From Chrysemys picta bellii (taxonomy: Eukaryota; Chordata; Testudines; Emydidae): a DNA stretch of 64,000 bases. The notes beneath the pieces were generated by a model. That model did no database searches. It was not told the DNA's origin and worked only from the letters and a program-made list of their open reading frames with translations. This document shows, piece by piece, positions 1 through 10,124 of the stretch. The DNA is taken from NCBI RefSeq assembly GCF_011386835.1, contig NC_088793.1, positions 100,297,329 to 100,361,328 of the forward strand, in the 5' to 3' direction. Position 1 is the stretch's first letter. The number at the start of each line of letters is the position of its first letter. Made by a program: the position numbers and the translations under genes.

Positions 1-101
1 AAATATACAAAGTATCTATCAAATCAAATTCTAGTAAGTTCTCAGGCAATTTCTCTCATACTTTATCTGTAAATTTCAACTACCATTGATGGAAATATTT
101 T

Positions 102-176
<75 letters not shown>

Positions 177-1535
177 TCAACGTTTATTGACATTTACCAA
201 TAAAATCTAATTCTTCCAAGCCTCTCTATTATCAATAAGTTATAGATGTCAATTACTATTTCATGAGTAGAGGACATGTATTGGAGCCTACAAAATAAGG
301 AAATAAAGGCAATTGCAGGGTTCAAGGTCAAAGAGAATTGGGAAATGACTAATCTTCTCCCTTTGCTTTTGGTATGATCACCATGCTAGATTCCAACAAG
401 CAGGATATTGTAAGTTCCTTTTGTGAGGGAATCCAACCTTCAAAATGTATTTTATCAGTACATCTAGACTGAGCGCTATACTACTGCAGAGCTAATTTTT
501 GGACACATTCTCAGTAAACACCTGTCTTGATTTCTAGAACTGTCGCAATTTATGAACAGTGATCAGACACCGTTGTAAAAAATGCATAATAACTGCTTAC
601 TCTGAATAATGTACAAGCAAAAAAATAGAAGCAAAAGTTTACTGGACAAAACAATGTTTAAACAGCTCTAGGGCTATGCATGCCCATAAAAGTAAAGAAA
701 ATCATGTATTCTAATACAAAAATGTAAAATGGACATTGTCAATTTGAAATCTAGGCATAAATATTTTTTTTTTTTAAAGTTGAGTAGTTGCACATTCCAT
801 ACCTGCTCCTGTCTGTCCTGCCCATTTTTGTGGTTTTATAATCACTTTTCTGCAGTTTTTTAAATTGTTTTTCAATATTAAGTTTTTCTTCTTCCCTCTT
901 GTGGTGTGAAAGATTCACGCATGCCCAAGAACCCCACTCGCCAATGAAAGCTGACTACACAGGGAACTGTCGAAGAAAATGCTGTCAAATGCACAAAAGA
1001 AAGTGAAATACAGAAACGATTTTTCCCTTAAATCTTTCAAGTTTCTGTAATCTTAGCTGTGTTGTGCGACAGCAGCAAGCAAACATTCTTCAGACAGAAC
1101 TCTGATTTTTAAAGAAATCTGATGTTCCTTTAAAGGAGAGTTGTATTCTAAAACTTTGAAAAGACTTCATTCAGTGCCATGACCTCAATCCAAAATCCAC
1201 GGTGGTGACACAAAAACTACTAGCTTCTGTATAGTGATCTACTTCTGGATTCTCCAGATAACTAGTGAAAAGGTAGCTGGAATTTAAGATACTTCAATAT
1301 CAGAAGAACAGCAGGAGCTGAAAAGGCAGTTTCGTCCCACATTCAAGGAAACAAAACTGTGCCATTTCCTCCAACAGCACAACAAATATCAATTAACCAG
1401 AAGAGCAAACTAGAATGGCTAGGCAGACAGCAAATTGCATATACTGCTCCTGAAAGAGTAAATAGTACACACATCCTCTTTCTCATCCTGTCTCCCTTGT
1501 CATTGCCCCAACCCCCTTTGTTTCATCAACCATTA
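1..1535. other. AT-rich DNA without recognised gene
   Basis: Apart from the GT microsatellite near the start, I see no coding region, RNA gene or recognised transposon here. The sequence is AT-rich with frequent stops in all frames. Confidence 0.6.
106..173. repeat. (GT)n microsatellite
   Basis: About 34 uninterrupted TG/GT dinucleotides. The run is perfect, so it is likely to vary in length between individuals. Alternating purine-pyrimidine tracts of this kind can adopt Z-DNA; that is general knowledge and is not shown here. Confidence 0.97.
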
Positions 1536-1662
1536 AGTCTTGTGTTTATCTTGTAAGTTCTTTGGGGTAGGGATGGTCATTTTTTATATATTTGTACAGT
1601 GCCTAATAGAATGTGACCCAACCTAATTGTTATTGCAGTACAAATGTGTAATAAAGAGAAAA
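1536..1662 (+). repeat. Old LINE/SINE 3'-tail-like repeat
   Basis: It contains the typical order of a vertebrate L2/SINE-type tail: a GTAAGTTCTTTGGGG-like block, a TTTGTACAGTGCCTA block, then ACAAATGTGTAATAAAG. Related blocks recur in this window at 36105-36232 (opposite strand) and at 45138-45212. The copy is diverged. The family assignment is by eye and uncertain. Confidence 0.5.
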
Positions 1663-3095
1663 GGACTGGTTCTCCAATTGTTTTCTGCCTCCTTGCTCAC
1701 TACAATGCATACCAACTGCAAGATCCTGTTCCATGTAAGTTAAGTTCTACCACACTGTCTTGTACTTTAATATTTACTGCATGCTCTAACTATGTATTTG
1801 GGAGTTCATGAAATATCACCATTCTTTGGAAAGCATATATGCATTGTCTCTGTGGGACCACTGCATGTCCAACTTCCAAACCGAAGTTTTCAAAAGTCAT
1901 GAGTCAGGCACCAAAGCAGCACAAGAAACTTACTGTCAAGCCACTATTTTGAGGAAGTAAACTGTTGAAATTTTTTTTTTTAAAGTCTTACTTGAAAAGT
2001 GAAAACTCAGCTACAAAAAGCCACAAAAGGAGATGCACCCCGCAAACAAAACGTCAACAAAAATTTCACAGCTCCCATGGAACTCTACTGAACCTTGCAG
2101 TTTGTTCTGCAGGGCTGACAGCAAAGTCTTTGCATACAACAGCATTTTTCTAAAGGTTTTCCTTCTCTGCAGCTCCACTGGTGGTGGCTATGATTGTAGC
2201 ACTAAAGTCGTCAAGACACAAAGGGCTGCCACTATTTTAGCCACTTGAACACCTAGATCTGTCATGAGTTGGGTTACATGAAATGCCTAAAAATCTAGAA
2301 ATGGGTCTACCACTGGTGGAGCTGCATAATTGGTAATGCAACAGGGAATCTTTAGAAATCTGCTATTGGAGGCGGAATCTCTGACAATTGAATTAAAACT
2401 AACCATGTCTGATAATCAACAGAGTGCTTGGTTCTTTAGTTTGTGTCTTGAAGACAGTCCCTGCCTAAGAATCATCTTGTCAAAGGTACTGATGACAGAA
2501 CACATGCAGAAACCAAGAGACAATTATTGGGGGGGGGGGGGGGGAGGAAGAAGAGAATGGGATAGAAGGGGGAGGATGTAGATGTATAATTCACTTATGG
2601 ACATCAGGATAAAAATGACTCTCTAGGAGGGACTTGGAGAAAATTAATGTGATGGCTTGCCAAGACATGACTGGGAGAATATTACTGTATAAATCCATAT
2701 TTATCAAAGAAACCTCACTCATTTCAAAGCGACCTGGGTGTCAAAAATGTAGATGGAAAGTCATTATAGTAAATCTGTATTTCAAATTAAATGGAGGATT
2801 TACACAGTCTTATTGAGTCATATTTTCTGCCTCTGTTCCATACGTGCAGCACATTTTAAAGCATTAGAATAGACTTGAGTGGACAAAAATTTGAAATTCA
2901 AATCAAAATTGGCAACCATTCACCATTATTTGATCTAACAGTTTTATTAAAAACTTGTTTAGCAAGACACTGTGGGTGATATTCACACATAGCGCAAGAT
3001 AAATTCAATGGAGCAGTACTTACTTGCACCGTAGCTGAATTCAATTCAACAAAAGTTTACTACCACCAAGTTACATCCTTGGGGAAATAAGGACA
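1663..3095. other. No recognised gene
   Basis: Mostly AT-rich unique-looking sequence. It includes a 16-base G run at 2529-2544. Short open frames here have no recognisable domain and fit chance expectation. Confidence 0.55.
2529..2544 (+). repeat. G16 homopolymer
   Basis: Sixteen consecutive G residues followed by a purine-rich stretch. Comparable runs occur at 22203-22218, 30639-30659 and 47584-47600, with C runs at 7648-7661, 13835-13848 and 62709-62723. Confidence 0.95.
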
Positions 3096-3409
3096 TTTTA
3101 CTATGAAGGGGTAAATACACTTCCCTTTTCACTTTCTCCTTACCATTCATGATTTTATACACCTCTATCATATTTCCCTTTAGTGGTCTCTTTTCTACGA
3201 TGAACAGTTTTAATCTCTCCTCATATGGAAGCTATTCCAGACCCTTAATCATTTTTATTGCCCTTCGCTGCACCTTTTCCCAATATAGACCTTTTTTTAC
3301 ATGGGGTGACAGAACTGTACACGGTATTCAAGGTGTGGGCATAGATTTATACAGTGGTATTATGACATTTATTTATCCCTTTTCTAATAGTTCCTAATAT
3401 TCTTAGCTT

Positions 3410-3432
3410 AAAAAAAAAAAAAAAAAAAAAAA
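3410..3432 (+). repeat. A23 homopolymer inside CR1
   Basis: A pure A tract replaces or expands the T/A-rich stretch of the CR1 reverse-transcriptase region. Length-variable simple sequence. Confidence 0.9.
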
Positions 3433-3524
3433 CACAGCTTCTACAGATTGAAAGGATGTTTTCAGAGAACTAGCCATCATGACTCCAAGATCTTTTTCTT
3501 GAGTGGTAACAGGGAATTTAGACA

Positions 3525-3710
3525 TCACCATTTTGAATTTATAGTTGGGATAATTTTCCAATTTGCATTGCTTTGCACTTGAAATTCAATGTTTACATCT
3601 GACATTTTGTTGCCTTCACCCGGTTTTGAGAGATTCCTTTGTAACTCTTCACAGTAAGCTTTGGACTTAACTAACTTTAGTAATTTTGTATTGTCCGCAA
3701 AGTTTGCCAC
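3525..3710 (-). pseudogene. CR1 reverse-transcriptase fragment (FADD region)
   Basis: The translated frame begins MANFADNTKLLK, which matches the CR1 reverse-transcriptase catalytic box FADDTKL. The second catalytic aspartate is replaced by Asn, so the active site is lost. It belongs to the long CR1 copy on the minus strand. The frame is short and has no continuous link to the upstream reverse-transcriptase pieces, because an LTR and a hAT element separate them. Confidence 0.75.
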
Positions 3711-3877
3711 CTCACTATTTATCCCCTTTAACTAGATCACTTATGAATATATTGAACAGCTCTGATCTCAGTACACACCCTTGGAAGACTCCATTACTTA
3801 CCTCTTTCTATTGTCGAAACTGACCATTTATTCCTACCCTTTGTTTCCTATCTTTTAACCAATTACTGATCCATGAG

Positions 3878-4907
3878 TAGGGTGACCAGATCAGTGCTAT
3901 AAAATATCGGGAGGCGGGGCGAACAAAAAAAAAAAAAAAGGGGGGGGGGGCAGACAAGAAGAAAAAAAAAGGGGTGTTTCAAAGGGGCCGGGGGCATTAG
4001 CAGGCCCCGGCCACGCGCATTGCCCTCCCCACGGAGCCTACCGCCCCCTGGCCCGCCACGGGCATATACGGCACGCGGTGGGGCCGGCACGGGCCGAATC
4101 CTCCCTGCTGCCGGGGAGCCCCGCGCCTCTCCTTCCCGCTCATGGCTGCAGCTCCTTCCCGGTGGGACGTGCCTCCTACCACCCCAGCCACATGCAGCGC
4201 GCATCCCGCACTGCTAGTCTCCCTCCCGCCAGGAAGGAGCCGCTGGATGCGCACCACATGTGCCTGGGGCGGGGGGCGCGTCCCACCTGGAAGGAGCTGC
4301 AGCCGCGAGCGGGAGGGAGAGGCGCAGGGCTCCCCGGCAGCAGCGGGGATTCAGCCCATGCCCCCGCGCCGCACACCCAGCCCCTGCCCGCTCCGCGCTG
4401 CCCCGGCCCGGACCCATCGCGCTGCCCTGCAGGCTGCAGGACTGGAGCAGCCTCCAGGCTACGCTCCCGGCCCCGGCCCCCATGTGCAGCGGCCCGGGTA
4501 GGAGTCCTCTGGTGCGGTGGGGGGCTCAGAGCTCAGCCCCCCCGTCTCCCTCCCTTGCCAGTCCCCCTTTGCCCGCCCAGTGCCTGGGTGCCGGAGCTGA
4601 CTCACCAGCTCCAGGATCCAGGTACCGCCGCCACCCCCTCCCTCCAGGCTTGCGCCACCATGCAGCTGCAAGCCTGAGAGGGAGGAAGAATGCTGCGTGG
4701 TTGGGGAAGAGGCGGGGCCAGGGCGGGGATTTGGGGAGGGAGCCAATGGGGTAAGGAGGCGGAGCCAGGGCAGGGGGGGCGAGAATCCCTCCGGGAGGGC
4801 AAAATTTCTTGTTTGTCCAGCGTCCCGACCAAACATTGGTCGGGTTGCGGGACAAAGCAGCAAATATCGGGACAGTCCCGATAAAATCGGGACATCTGGT
4901 CACCCTA
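3878..4907. mobile_element. hAT-type non-autonomous DNA transposon, GC-rich, 1030 bp
   Basis: The ends are TAGGGTGACCAGAT (3878-3891) and its exact reverse complement (4894-4907). The element is flanked by a perfect 8-bp direct repeat TCCATGAG (3870-3877 and 4908-4915), as expected for hAT insertion. The duplicated site lies in CR1 sequence that reads continuously when the element is removed. The interior is very GC- and CpG-rich and carries a long inverted repeat (4068-4376). There is no transposase frame, so it must have been moved in trans. The 128-bp element at 40207-40334 shares both ends. Overlapping open frames on both strands here are by-products of the GC-rich palindrome. Confidence 0.93.
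4068..4376. repeat. Long inverted repeat (hairpin) inside the hAT element
   Basis: Arms of about 140 bp (about 4068-4207 and 4236-4376) are reverse complements with scattered mismatches and small indels, separated by a loop of about 30 bp. Matching landmarks are GGCTGCAGCTCCTTCC in the left arm and GGAAGGAGCTGCAGCC in the right arm, followed outward by GGGGAGCCC and GGGCTCCCC. This explains why open frames on opposite strands read similar peptides. Confidence 0.88.
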
Positions 4908-5199
4908 TCCATGAGAGGATCTCCCCTCTTATCACATGACTGTTTACTGTGCTTAAAAACCTTTGCTAGAGGGACCTCTGTGACACACTATACCCCAATC
5001 CTGTACCCTATGTTCACCACTGTGTACAAAGTATGCCTTTTAAGGTATCATTTGAAAACTCAACCTAGTGAACATTATTCTCCTGGTAAATTGTGTGTGG
5101 CAACTTTGTATGTAAAGTTATGAGACTACTGTATAACAATGATTTTACTGTAACATGCTACAAAGTTAGAAAAGCTAGCTCAAACTAGTTTTTCAGAGA

Positions 5200-5220
5200 C
5201 AAAAAAAAAAAAAAAAAAAA
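5200..5220 (+). repeat. A-run
   Basis: About 20 consecutive A residues within the solo LTR; simple sequence. Confidence 0.9.
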
Positions 5221-5958
5221 CCACCACACCGACATGCCAGCTAGCTGCTAAGAGGCAATTACCTGTTTAATTGGAAATTCACCAGCAGGGGAGTTGTAAA
5301 CAGGAAATTTACAATTCACCTGGAGGACAGCTGGCAGAGCACATAGGCAATGGAACTGCTGACTCATTGACCTAGCAGAGACTTTTCCAGTACAAAAGGT
5401 CAAAATATAAGAAGGGAGGAAAAAAGGCCTCTGGCCTCCTCTCCTCCAACATCTCTACTCAAGGCAGCGAGATCACTTGAACGAAAATAGGAGCATCAGA
5501 CTGGGGGAAACTGGTCCTGGTATGGATGTGAACGTTTTTCGGTGAGAGAAACCTTTTTGCTTTCAAATTTTATGCATCTTCATAAAGTTTAGGAATTAAT
5601 TTGCAGTTTTATCCTTTTATTTCTTGTGTAACCAATTGTAAGTTGTATGCCTTTACCTCTTATGACTTAAAAATCTCTCTCTCTAGTTAAACTTATTTTA
5701 TTTTTACTTAATCTAGGGTGTATTTGGATTGAAGTGCCTTGGAACTCCACTTAAGACAACAAGGCTGGTGCATACAAACATTACCCTTTGCTGGAATGTC
5801 GGACTAAAAAGAGCTTATACTACACAAGGGTCTACTGAGCAGTATAAGACACACATTCCTGGGGTGCAAGGAGGGAGGCTGGGGAATTTGTGGGTGTTTC
5901 CCTGTTCATGAGTGGCTGGAAGAGCATTTGTGTAACTTTGCAAGGAGAGACATTACAT

Positions 5959-6446
5959 CAGCGACCCTCAAACTTTTGAGGATCACACTCCTCCTTACCT
6001 ACTGTCCACCTCCAACCCCAGAGGTGGGCATGACTGGGCTGGGGGGACACAGACAAGGGTAAGGGGGCCAAGGCTGGGGCCACAGGGATGGGTCTGGGGC
6101 CGGGAACCGAATCGTGGCCAGGGGCCAAGGCTGGGGGCAGGAGCAGAGTTGCAACCGGGCAGCAGTGGGGGCTGATAGCCAAGCCCGTGGCTGGGTACAG
6201 CTCCACTCCTGGCCACACCCTACCCCCATGCAGCAGTGGAGTTGCAGCCGGGCCCCTAGCCTGGTGCGGAGCTGTGCCAAAGCTGGGGAGGGAGGCCAGG
6301 TGAAGAGCCAGGGCCGCAGAGATGGAGCAGAGCTCAGGGCAGGGAGGGGCTGGGTAACACTCCCTCCCTGTCCCTTCCCCTGTGGGAGATGGCCCAGACC
6401 CACTGTGCCCCCTTAGGGGGCATGCCCCACACTTTGGGGACCTCTG
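5959..6446. mobile_element. hAT-type element nested in the solo LTR
   Basis: The ends CAGCGACCCTCAAACTTT and ACACTTTGGGGACCTCTG are imperfect inverted repeats of the CAG...CTG type found in hAT elements. The interior is GC-rich, with degenerate repeats of a GGGGCCAAGGCTGGGG-like unit at about 6040-6190. The LTR sequence continues on both sides. No clean 8-bp TSD could be recognised, so the element is either old or its edges are slightly off. Confidence 0.7.
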
Positions 6447-6577
6447 CTAATTGCTGTATGTGAGCAGAGTCTGGAGAGGCTGCTTGTCACTACCAAAGTA
6501 GTGTAAAAGGCACCCATGGACTGGAGTGTTAACAGGACAATGGTTCAACATTCCAGATTGTACCCTGGGGGATGTCG

Positions 6578-7278
6578 CCTCGTCAAAAGCCTTGTGAAAG
6601 TCCAAGTACACAGCATGCTTCTTAACACCCTCAAAGCATTCTAATAGATTTGTAAAGGGAAATGACACTTCACCAAAGCCATGTTGGCTCCTCCCCAACA
6701 TATCCTGTTCATCTATCTGTGGGTCTGCTAATTTTATTCTTTACTATAGTTTCAACCAATTTGCTTGGTACTGAAGTTAGGCTTACCAGCCTAGAATTGT
6801 CAGGATTGCCTCTCGAACCTTCATTAAAAAAAAAAAAAATGGTGTTATATTAACTACTTTCCAGTCATCTGGTACAGAGGCCAATTTAAGCGAAAGGTTA
6901 CAAACCACCATTAGTAGTTCTGCAAACCCTTATTTGAGTTCCTTCAGAACTCCTGGGTAAATACCATCTGGTCCTGGTGACTTATTACGGTTTAATTTAT
7001 CAATTTGTTCCAAAACCTCCTCTACTGACATCTCCGTTTGGGACAGTTCTCACATTTTTCACCTAAACAAAATGACTAGGATGTGGGGATCTCCCCACAG
7101 CCACTGCAGTGAAGACTGATGCAAATAATTCATTTAGCTTCTCCACAACCGTCTGGTCTTCCTTGTGTGCTCCTTGAGCACTTCTATCGTCCAGTGGCCC
7201 CACTGATTGTTTGACAAGCTTCCTGCTTATGATGTACTTAGGTTTTTTCCCCTCCCCCGTTCGGTAGTTGCTCTTCAA
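6578..7278 (-). pseudogene. CR1 ORF2 reverse-transcriptase N-terminal remnant
   Basis: Minus-strand translations include a linker with LNELFASVFT (about 7100-7150), typical of CR1 just before the reverse transcriptase, and a segment with QHGF and VYLDFHKAFD (about 6580-6690), the CR1 motif preceding the catalytic box. The frame then runs into the inserted solo LTR at 6577, so the catalytic half lies about 2.9 kb away at 3525-3710. Frameshifts occur between the pieces. Confidence 0.75.
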
Positions 7279-7647
7279 ATTCTTTCGTGGCCTGTCTTCT
7301 TATACTTTTACACTTGACTTGCCAGAGTTTATGCTCCTTTCTATTTTTCTCATTAGTGTTTTACTTCCAGTTTTTAAAGGATGCCTTTTTGCCTCAAACC
7401 ATATCTGATACTCTGTTTAACCAGGGTGGCATTATTTTTTTGGTCCTCTTACAGTGTTTTTTGTTTTTGTTTTAAGTTTGGGGTTATGTTTAGTTGAGCC
7501 TCTATTATGCTATTTTTCAAGAGTTTCCATGCAGTTTGCAGTTTTTACCCTTGTGACTGCTTTTTTAATTTCCATTTAACTAGCTTCCTCATTTTTAGAT
7601 CCCCTTTTTGAAGTTAAATGCTATTGTGATGGGGTTCTCTGGCATTT

Positions 7648-7661
7648 CCCCCCCCCCCCCC
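7648..7661 (+). repeat. C14 homopolymer
   Basis: Run of C residues within the CR1 ORF2 remnant. Confidence 0.9.
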
Positions 7662-8036
7662 ACAAGAATGTTAAATGTAATTACAATATGGTCACTATTA
7701 TTAAGTAGTTTAGCTATATTCACCTCCTAGATCAGATCCGGTGCTCCATTTAGGACTAACTCAAGAATTGCTTCTTCCCTTGTGGGTTCCAGGACTAGCT
7801 GCTTCAAGAAACTATCATTCAATGTGTCAAGAAATCTCTCTGCATCCCTTCCCACAGTGACAAACACCCAGTCAATAGGAGAGTTGAAATCCCTCATTAT
7901 TATTGCATTTTCTGTCTTTGTAGCCTCTCTCATCTACCAGAGCATTGCAGAGTCACTATCACCATCCTGGTCAGACGGTTGGTAGTGTATTCCTACTGCT
8001 GTACTCTTATTGTTCAAGCATGGAATTTCTATCTAT

Positions 8037-8163
8037 ATGCATCCGAAGAAGTGGGTTGTAGCCCACGAAAGCTTATGCTCTAATAAATTTGTTACTCTAA
8101 GGTGCCACAAGTACTCCTGTTCTTTTTGAAGATACAGACTAACACGGCTGCTACTCTGAAACC
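8037..8163 (+). mobile_element. Short Penelope-like 3' tail with 11-bp TSD
   Basis: A 127-bp piece starts ATGCATCCGAAGAAGTGGG and ends CTACTCTGAAACC. It is nearly identical over its first part to the 3' end of the Penelope copy at 10017-10108. The direct repeat TTTCTATCTAT flanks it (8026-8036 and 8164-8174), and CR1 sequence continues on both sides. It is a heavily 5'-truncated retrotransposed copy. Confidence 0.9.
8043..8080 (+). ncRNA. Hammerhead-ribozyme-like motif in Penelope tail
   Basis: Core CCGAAGA (8043-8049) differs from the hammerhead box CUGANGA only at the U. It is followed by a stem II of GTGGGT / GCCCAC with loop TGTA (8051-8066), then GAAA (8067-8070), a mini stem III GC-TTAT-GC, and TC as the expected cleavage dinucleotide (8079-8080). 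Hammerhead motifs are known in Penelope-like elements. Stem I pairing is not evident by eye, so activity is doubtful. Confidence 0.5.
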
Positions 8164-8357
8164 TTTCTATCTATAGAGATTCTATGGCAGAGTTTGAGTC
8201 ATTTAAGATTTTACCTATTTGACTCTATGCTTTCACAAAGTGCCATGCTCCCACCAGCATACCCTTGTATTACCCTCATTCCACCCAGTTTCCACAATGC
8301 CTATTATATCAAGATCCCCTTTCAATGCCAGGCACACTAGCTCACTCAGTTTAGTAT

Positions 8358-9503
8358 TTAGACTTTAGCATTTGTATATAAGCACTTGTACATTTTGTCA
8401 ACATTCACTTGCTTGTCTCTTATATTTGACTGTTCCTGACTAGCGCCTACCTGTACTTGACCAACTTCTTTCCCTATTCTCTTTACTAGGCTAGAGTTGT
8501 CCTTTAATAAATTCATCCCTAAGCAATGTCTCCACCCAAACTCTGCTCTTTTGCACCTGTTGGCTTTCCCCCAGTCCTTCATTAAAAAAAAAAAAAAATC
8601 CTTTACAACCTTTTGAATTTTACATGCCAACAGTCTGGCTCTGGTTTGGTTTAGGTGGTTTAGGCTGTTTTTGAAGTTTTTCTGTTGTAATATAGCCACC
8701 CGCAGGTCTGTCACTGAATGACCAGACAGGTTAAAGTGTTCTCCCACTGGTTTTTGAGTATTTTGATTCCTGATGTCAGATTTGTGTCCATTAATTCTTT
8801 TGCGTAGAGATTGTCCGGTTTGGCCAATGTACATGGCAGAGGGGCATTGCTGGCACATGATGGCATATATCACATTGGTAGATGTGCAGGTGAACGAGCC
8901 CCTGATGGTATGGCTGATGTGATTAGGTCCTATGATGATGTCACTTGAATAGATATGTGGACAGAGTTGGCATCGGGGTTTGTTACAAGGATAGGTTCCT
9001 GGGTTAGTGGTTTTGTTCAGTGATGTGTGGTTGCTGGTGAGTATTTGCTTTAGGTTGGGGGGTTGTCTGTAAGCGAGGACAGGTCTGTCTCCCAAGATCT
9101 GTGAGAGTAAAGGATCATCTTTCAGGATAGGTTGTAGATCTCTGATGATGCACTGGAGAGGTTTTAGTTGGGGGCTGAAGGTGACAGCTAGTGGTGTTCT
9201 GTTATTTTCTTTGTTGGGCCTGTCTTGTAGGAGGTGACTTCTGGGTACTCGTCTGGCTCTGTCAATCTGTTTTTTCACTTCAGCAGGTGGGTATTGTAGT
9301 TTTAAGAATGCTTGATAGAGATCTTGTAGGTGCTTGTCTCTATCAGAGGGATTGGAGCAAATGCGGTTATATCTTAGAGCTTGGCTGTAGACAATGGATC
9401 GTGTGGTGTGTCTTGGATGGAAGCTGGAGGCATGTAGGTAAGTGTAGCGGTCAGTAGGTTTCCGGTATAGGGTGGTATTTATGTGACCATCGCTTATTAG
9501 CAC
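8358..9503 (-). pseudogene. Fused reading frame: Penelope GIY-YIG domain plus CR1 sequence
   Basis: This is the longest open frame in the window, 381 codons. Residues 1 to about 298 are the C-terminal part of a Penelope-like polyprotein: LYRKPTD-type linker, a cysteine cluster C173-x4-C178-x2-C181, and a GIY-YIG endonuclease with VIYAIMCQQC (211-220), MYIGQTG (224-230), R236 and H240. From about residue 303 (FFFF) the frame continues into CR1 sequence and ends at the CR1 ORF2 opening, MYKCLYTNA (371-379). The two elements lie on the same strand and the junction happens to be in frame. The reverse transcriptase lies upstream in another frame. The frame is a chance fusion created by insertion; expression is not indicated by anything seen. 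Confidence 0.85.
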
Positions 9504-9738
9504 CTTGTGTGGATTGATCTAGGCTGAGGTTGATGGTGGGATGGAAATTATTGAAATCATGGTGAAATTTCTCAAGGGCTTCTTTTCCATGGGTCCAGAT
9601 GATGAAGATGTCATCAATGTAGCGCAAGTAGAGTAGGGGCGTTAGGGGACAAGAGCTAAGGAAGCATTGTTCTAAGTCAGCCATAAAAATGTTGGGATAT
9701 TGTGGGGCCATGTGGGTACAGACTCCAACAAGAGACTG
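8618..9738 (-). mobile_element. Penelope-like element, inverted 5' portion
   Basis: It carries the end of the reverse transcriptase followed by the GIY-YIG endonuclease, both on the minus strand. It stops near 8618, where CR1 sequence resumes, and at about 9738, where Penelope sequence of opposite orientation starts. The C-terminal segment missing here is exactly what the plus-strand part (9739-10108) supplies. Together they look like one insertion whose 5' part was inverted. No clear TSD was found. Confidence 0.8.
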
Positions 9739-9771
9739 CTGAGCTAGAATTGATATGCAAACTAGACACAA
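9451..9771 (-). pseudogene. Penelope-like reverse-transcriptase fragment
   Basis: The frame contains MAPQYPNIFMADLEQ and the catalytic box YIDD (residues 51-54 of the 106-codon frame), followed by IFIIW, as in Penelope-type reverse transcriptases. The first 10-15 residues come from across the inversion point near 9738 and are not Penelope in this frame. A frameshift or small deletion near 9485-9505 separates it from the GIY-YIG frame. Everything N-terminal to the catalytic region is missing. Confidence 0.82.
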
Positions 9772-10108
9772 TCAACTCCGGTTTGAATAAGGACTGGGAA
9801 TGGCTGAGCCATTACAAACATTGATTCTATCTCCCCTTGTAAGTATGCTCACACTTCTTATCAAACTGTCTGTACTGGGCTATCTTGATTATCACTTCAA
9901 AAGTTTTTTTTCTCTTAATTAATTGGCCTCTCAGAGTTGGTAAGACAACTCCCACCTGTTTATGCTCTCTGTATGTGTGTATATATATCTCCTCAATATA
10001 TGTTCCATTCTATATGCATCCGAAGAAGTGGGCTGTAGTCCACGAAAGCTTATGCTCTAATAAATTTGTTAGTCTCTAAGGTGCCACAAGTACTCCTGTT
10101 CTTCTATT
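9739..10108 (+). mobile_element. Penelope-like element, 3' portion in plus orientation
   Basis: Plus-strand translation at about 9745-9825 gives ELICKLDTINSGLNKDWEW, the C-terminal signature of Penelope GIY-YIG proteins (a GLN motif near the end), then a stop and a 3' UTR of about 280 bp. The UTR ends with the hammerhead-like motif and the tail shared with 8037-8163. At 10108 it breaks off before the GAAACC end seen in the 127-bp copy. Confidence 0.8.
10020..10057 (+). ncRNA. Hammerhead-ribozyme-like motif in Penelope 3' UTR
   Basis: Core CCGAAGA (10020-10026), stem II GTGGGC / GTCCAC with loop TGTA (10028-10043, one G-U pair), GAAA (10044-10047), mini stem III GC-TTAT-GC and a TC dinucleotide (10056-10057). 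One core base departs from CUGANGA. It shares the same arrangement as 8043-8080. Penelope-like elements are known to carry such motifs. I could not see a convincing stem I. Confidence 0.5.
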
Positions 10109-10124
10109 AACAGCACAGAGGCTG

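Larger units (their letters stand above)
4979..6577 (+). mobile_element. Solo LTR (endogenous retrovirus type) with nested hAT
   Basis: It begins TGTGACAC at 4979 and ends near GATGTCG at 6577; the usual terminal CA seems mutated. It is flanked by CCTC on both sides (4975-4978, 6578-6581). CR1 sequence resumes on both sides, GAGGGACCTC before and CCTCGTCAAAAGCC after, which fixes the edges. Without the inner hAT (5959-6446) it is about 1.1 kb. A TATA-like stretch lies near 5405-5412. No gag, pol or env sequence adjoins it, so it looks like a recombined solo LTR. A 4-bp TSD fits gamma-type elements, but the family was not identified. Confidence 0.75.
7727..8391 (-). pseudogene. CR1 ORF2 apurinic-type endonuclease remnant
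   Basis: The ORF2 start is recognisable as MYKCLYTNA near 8365-8391, matching the CR1 opening that precedes the endonuclease. The C-terminal half of the endonuclease appears at 7727-7933, with an MRDFN box (the GDFN motif of the family, Gly replaced by Met-Arg context) and EPTREEAILELVLNGAPDLI-like sequence. A Penelope tail (8037-8163) is inserted in the middle. Stops and frameshifts make it non-functional. Confidence 0.75.

Noticed and set aside
3863..4912. Many overlapping open frames of 65-199 codons on both strands
   Set aside because: They lie in the GC-rich palindromic interior of a hAT element; the peptides are Pro/Ala/Gly/Arg-rich, mirror each other across strands and show no domain.
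9191..9457. 88-codon plus-strand frame within the Penelope element
   Set aside because: It is the antisense shadow of the GIY-YIG/RT coding strand and has no domain of its own.
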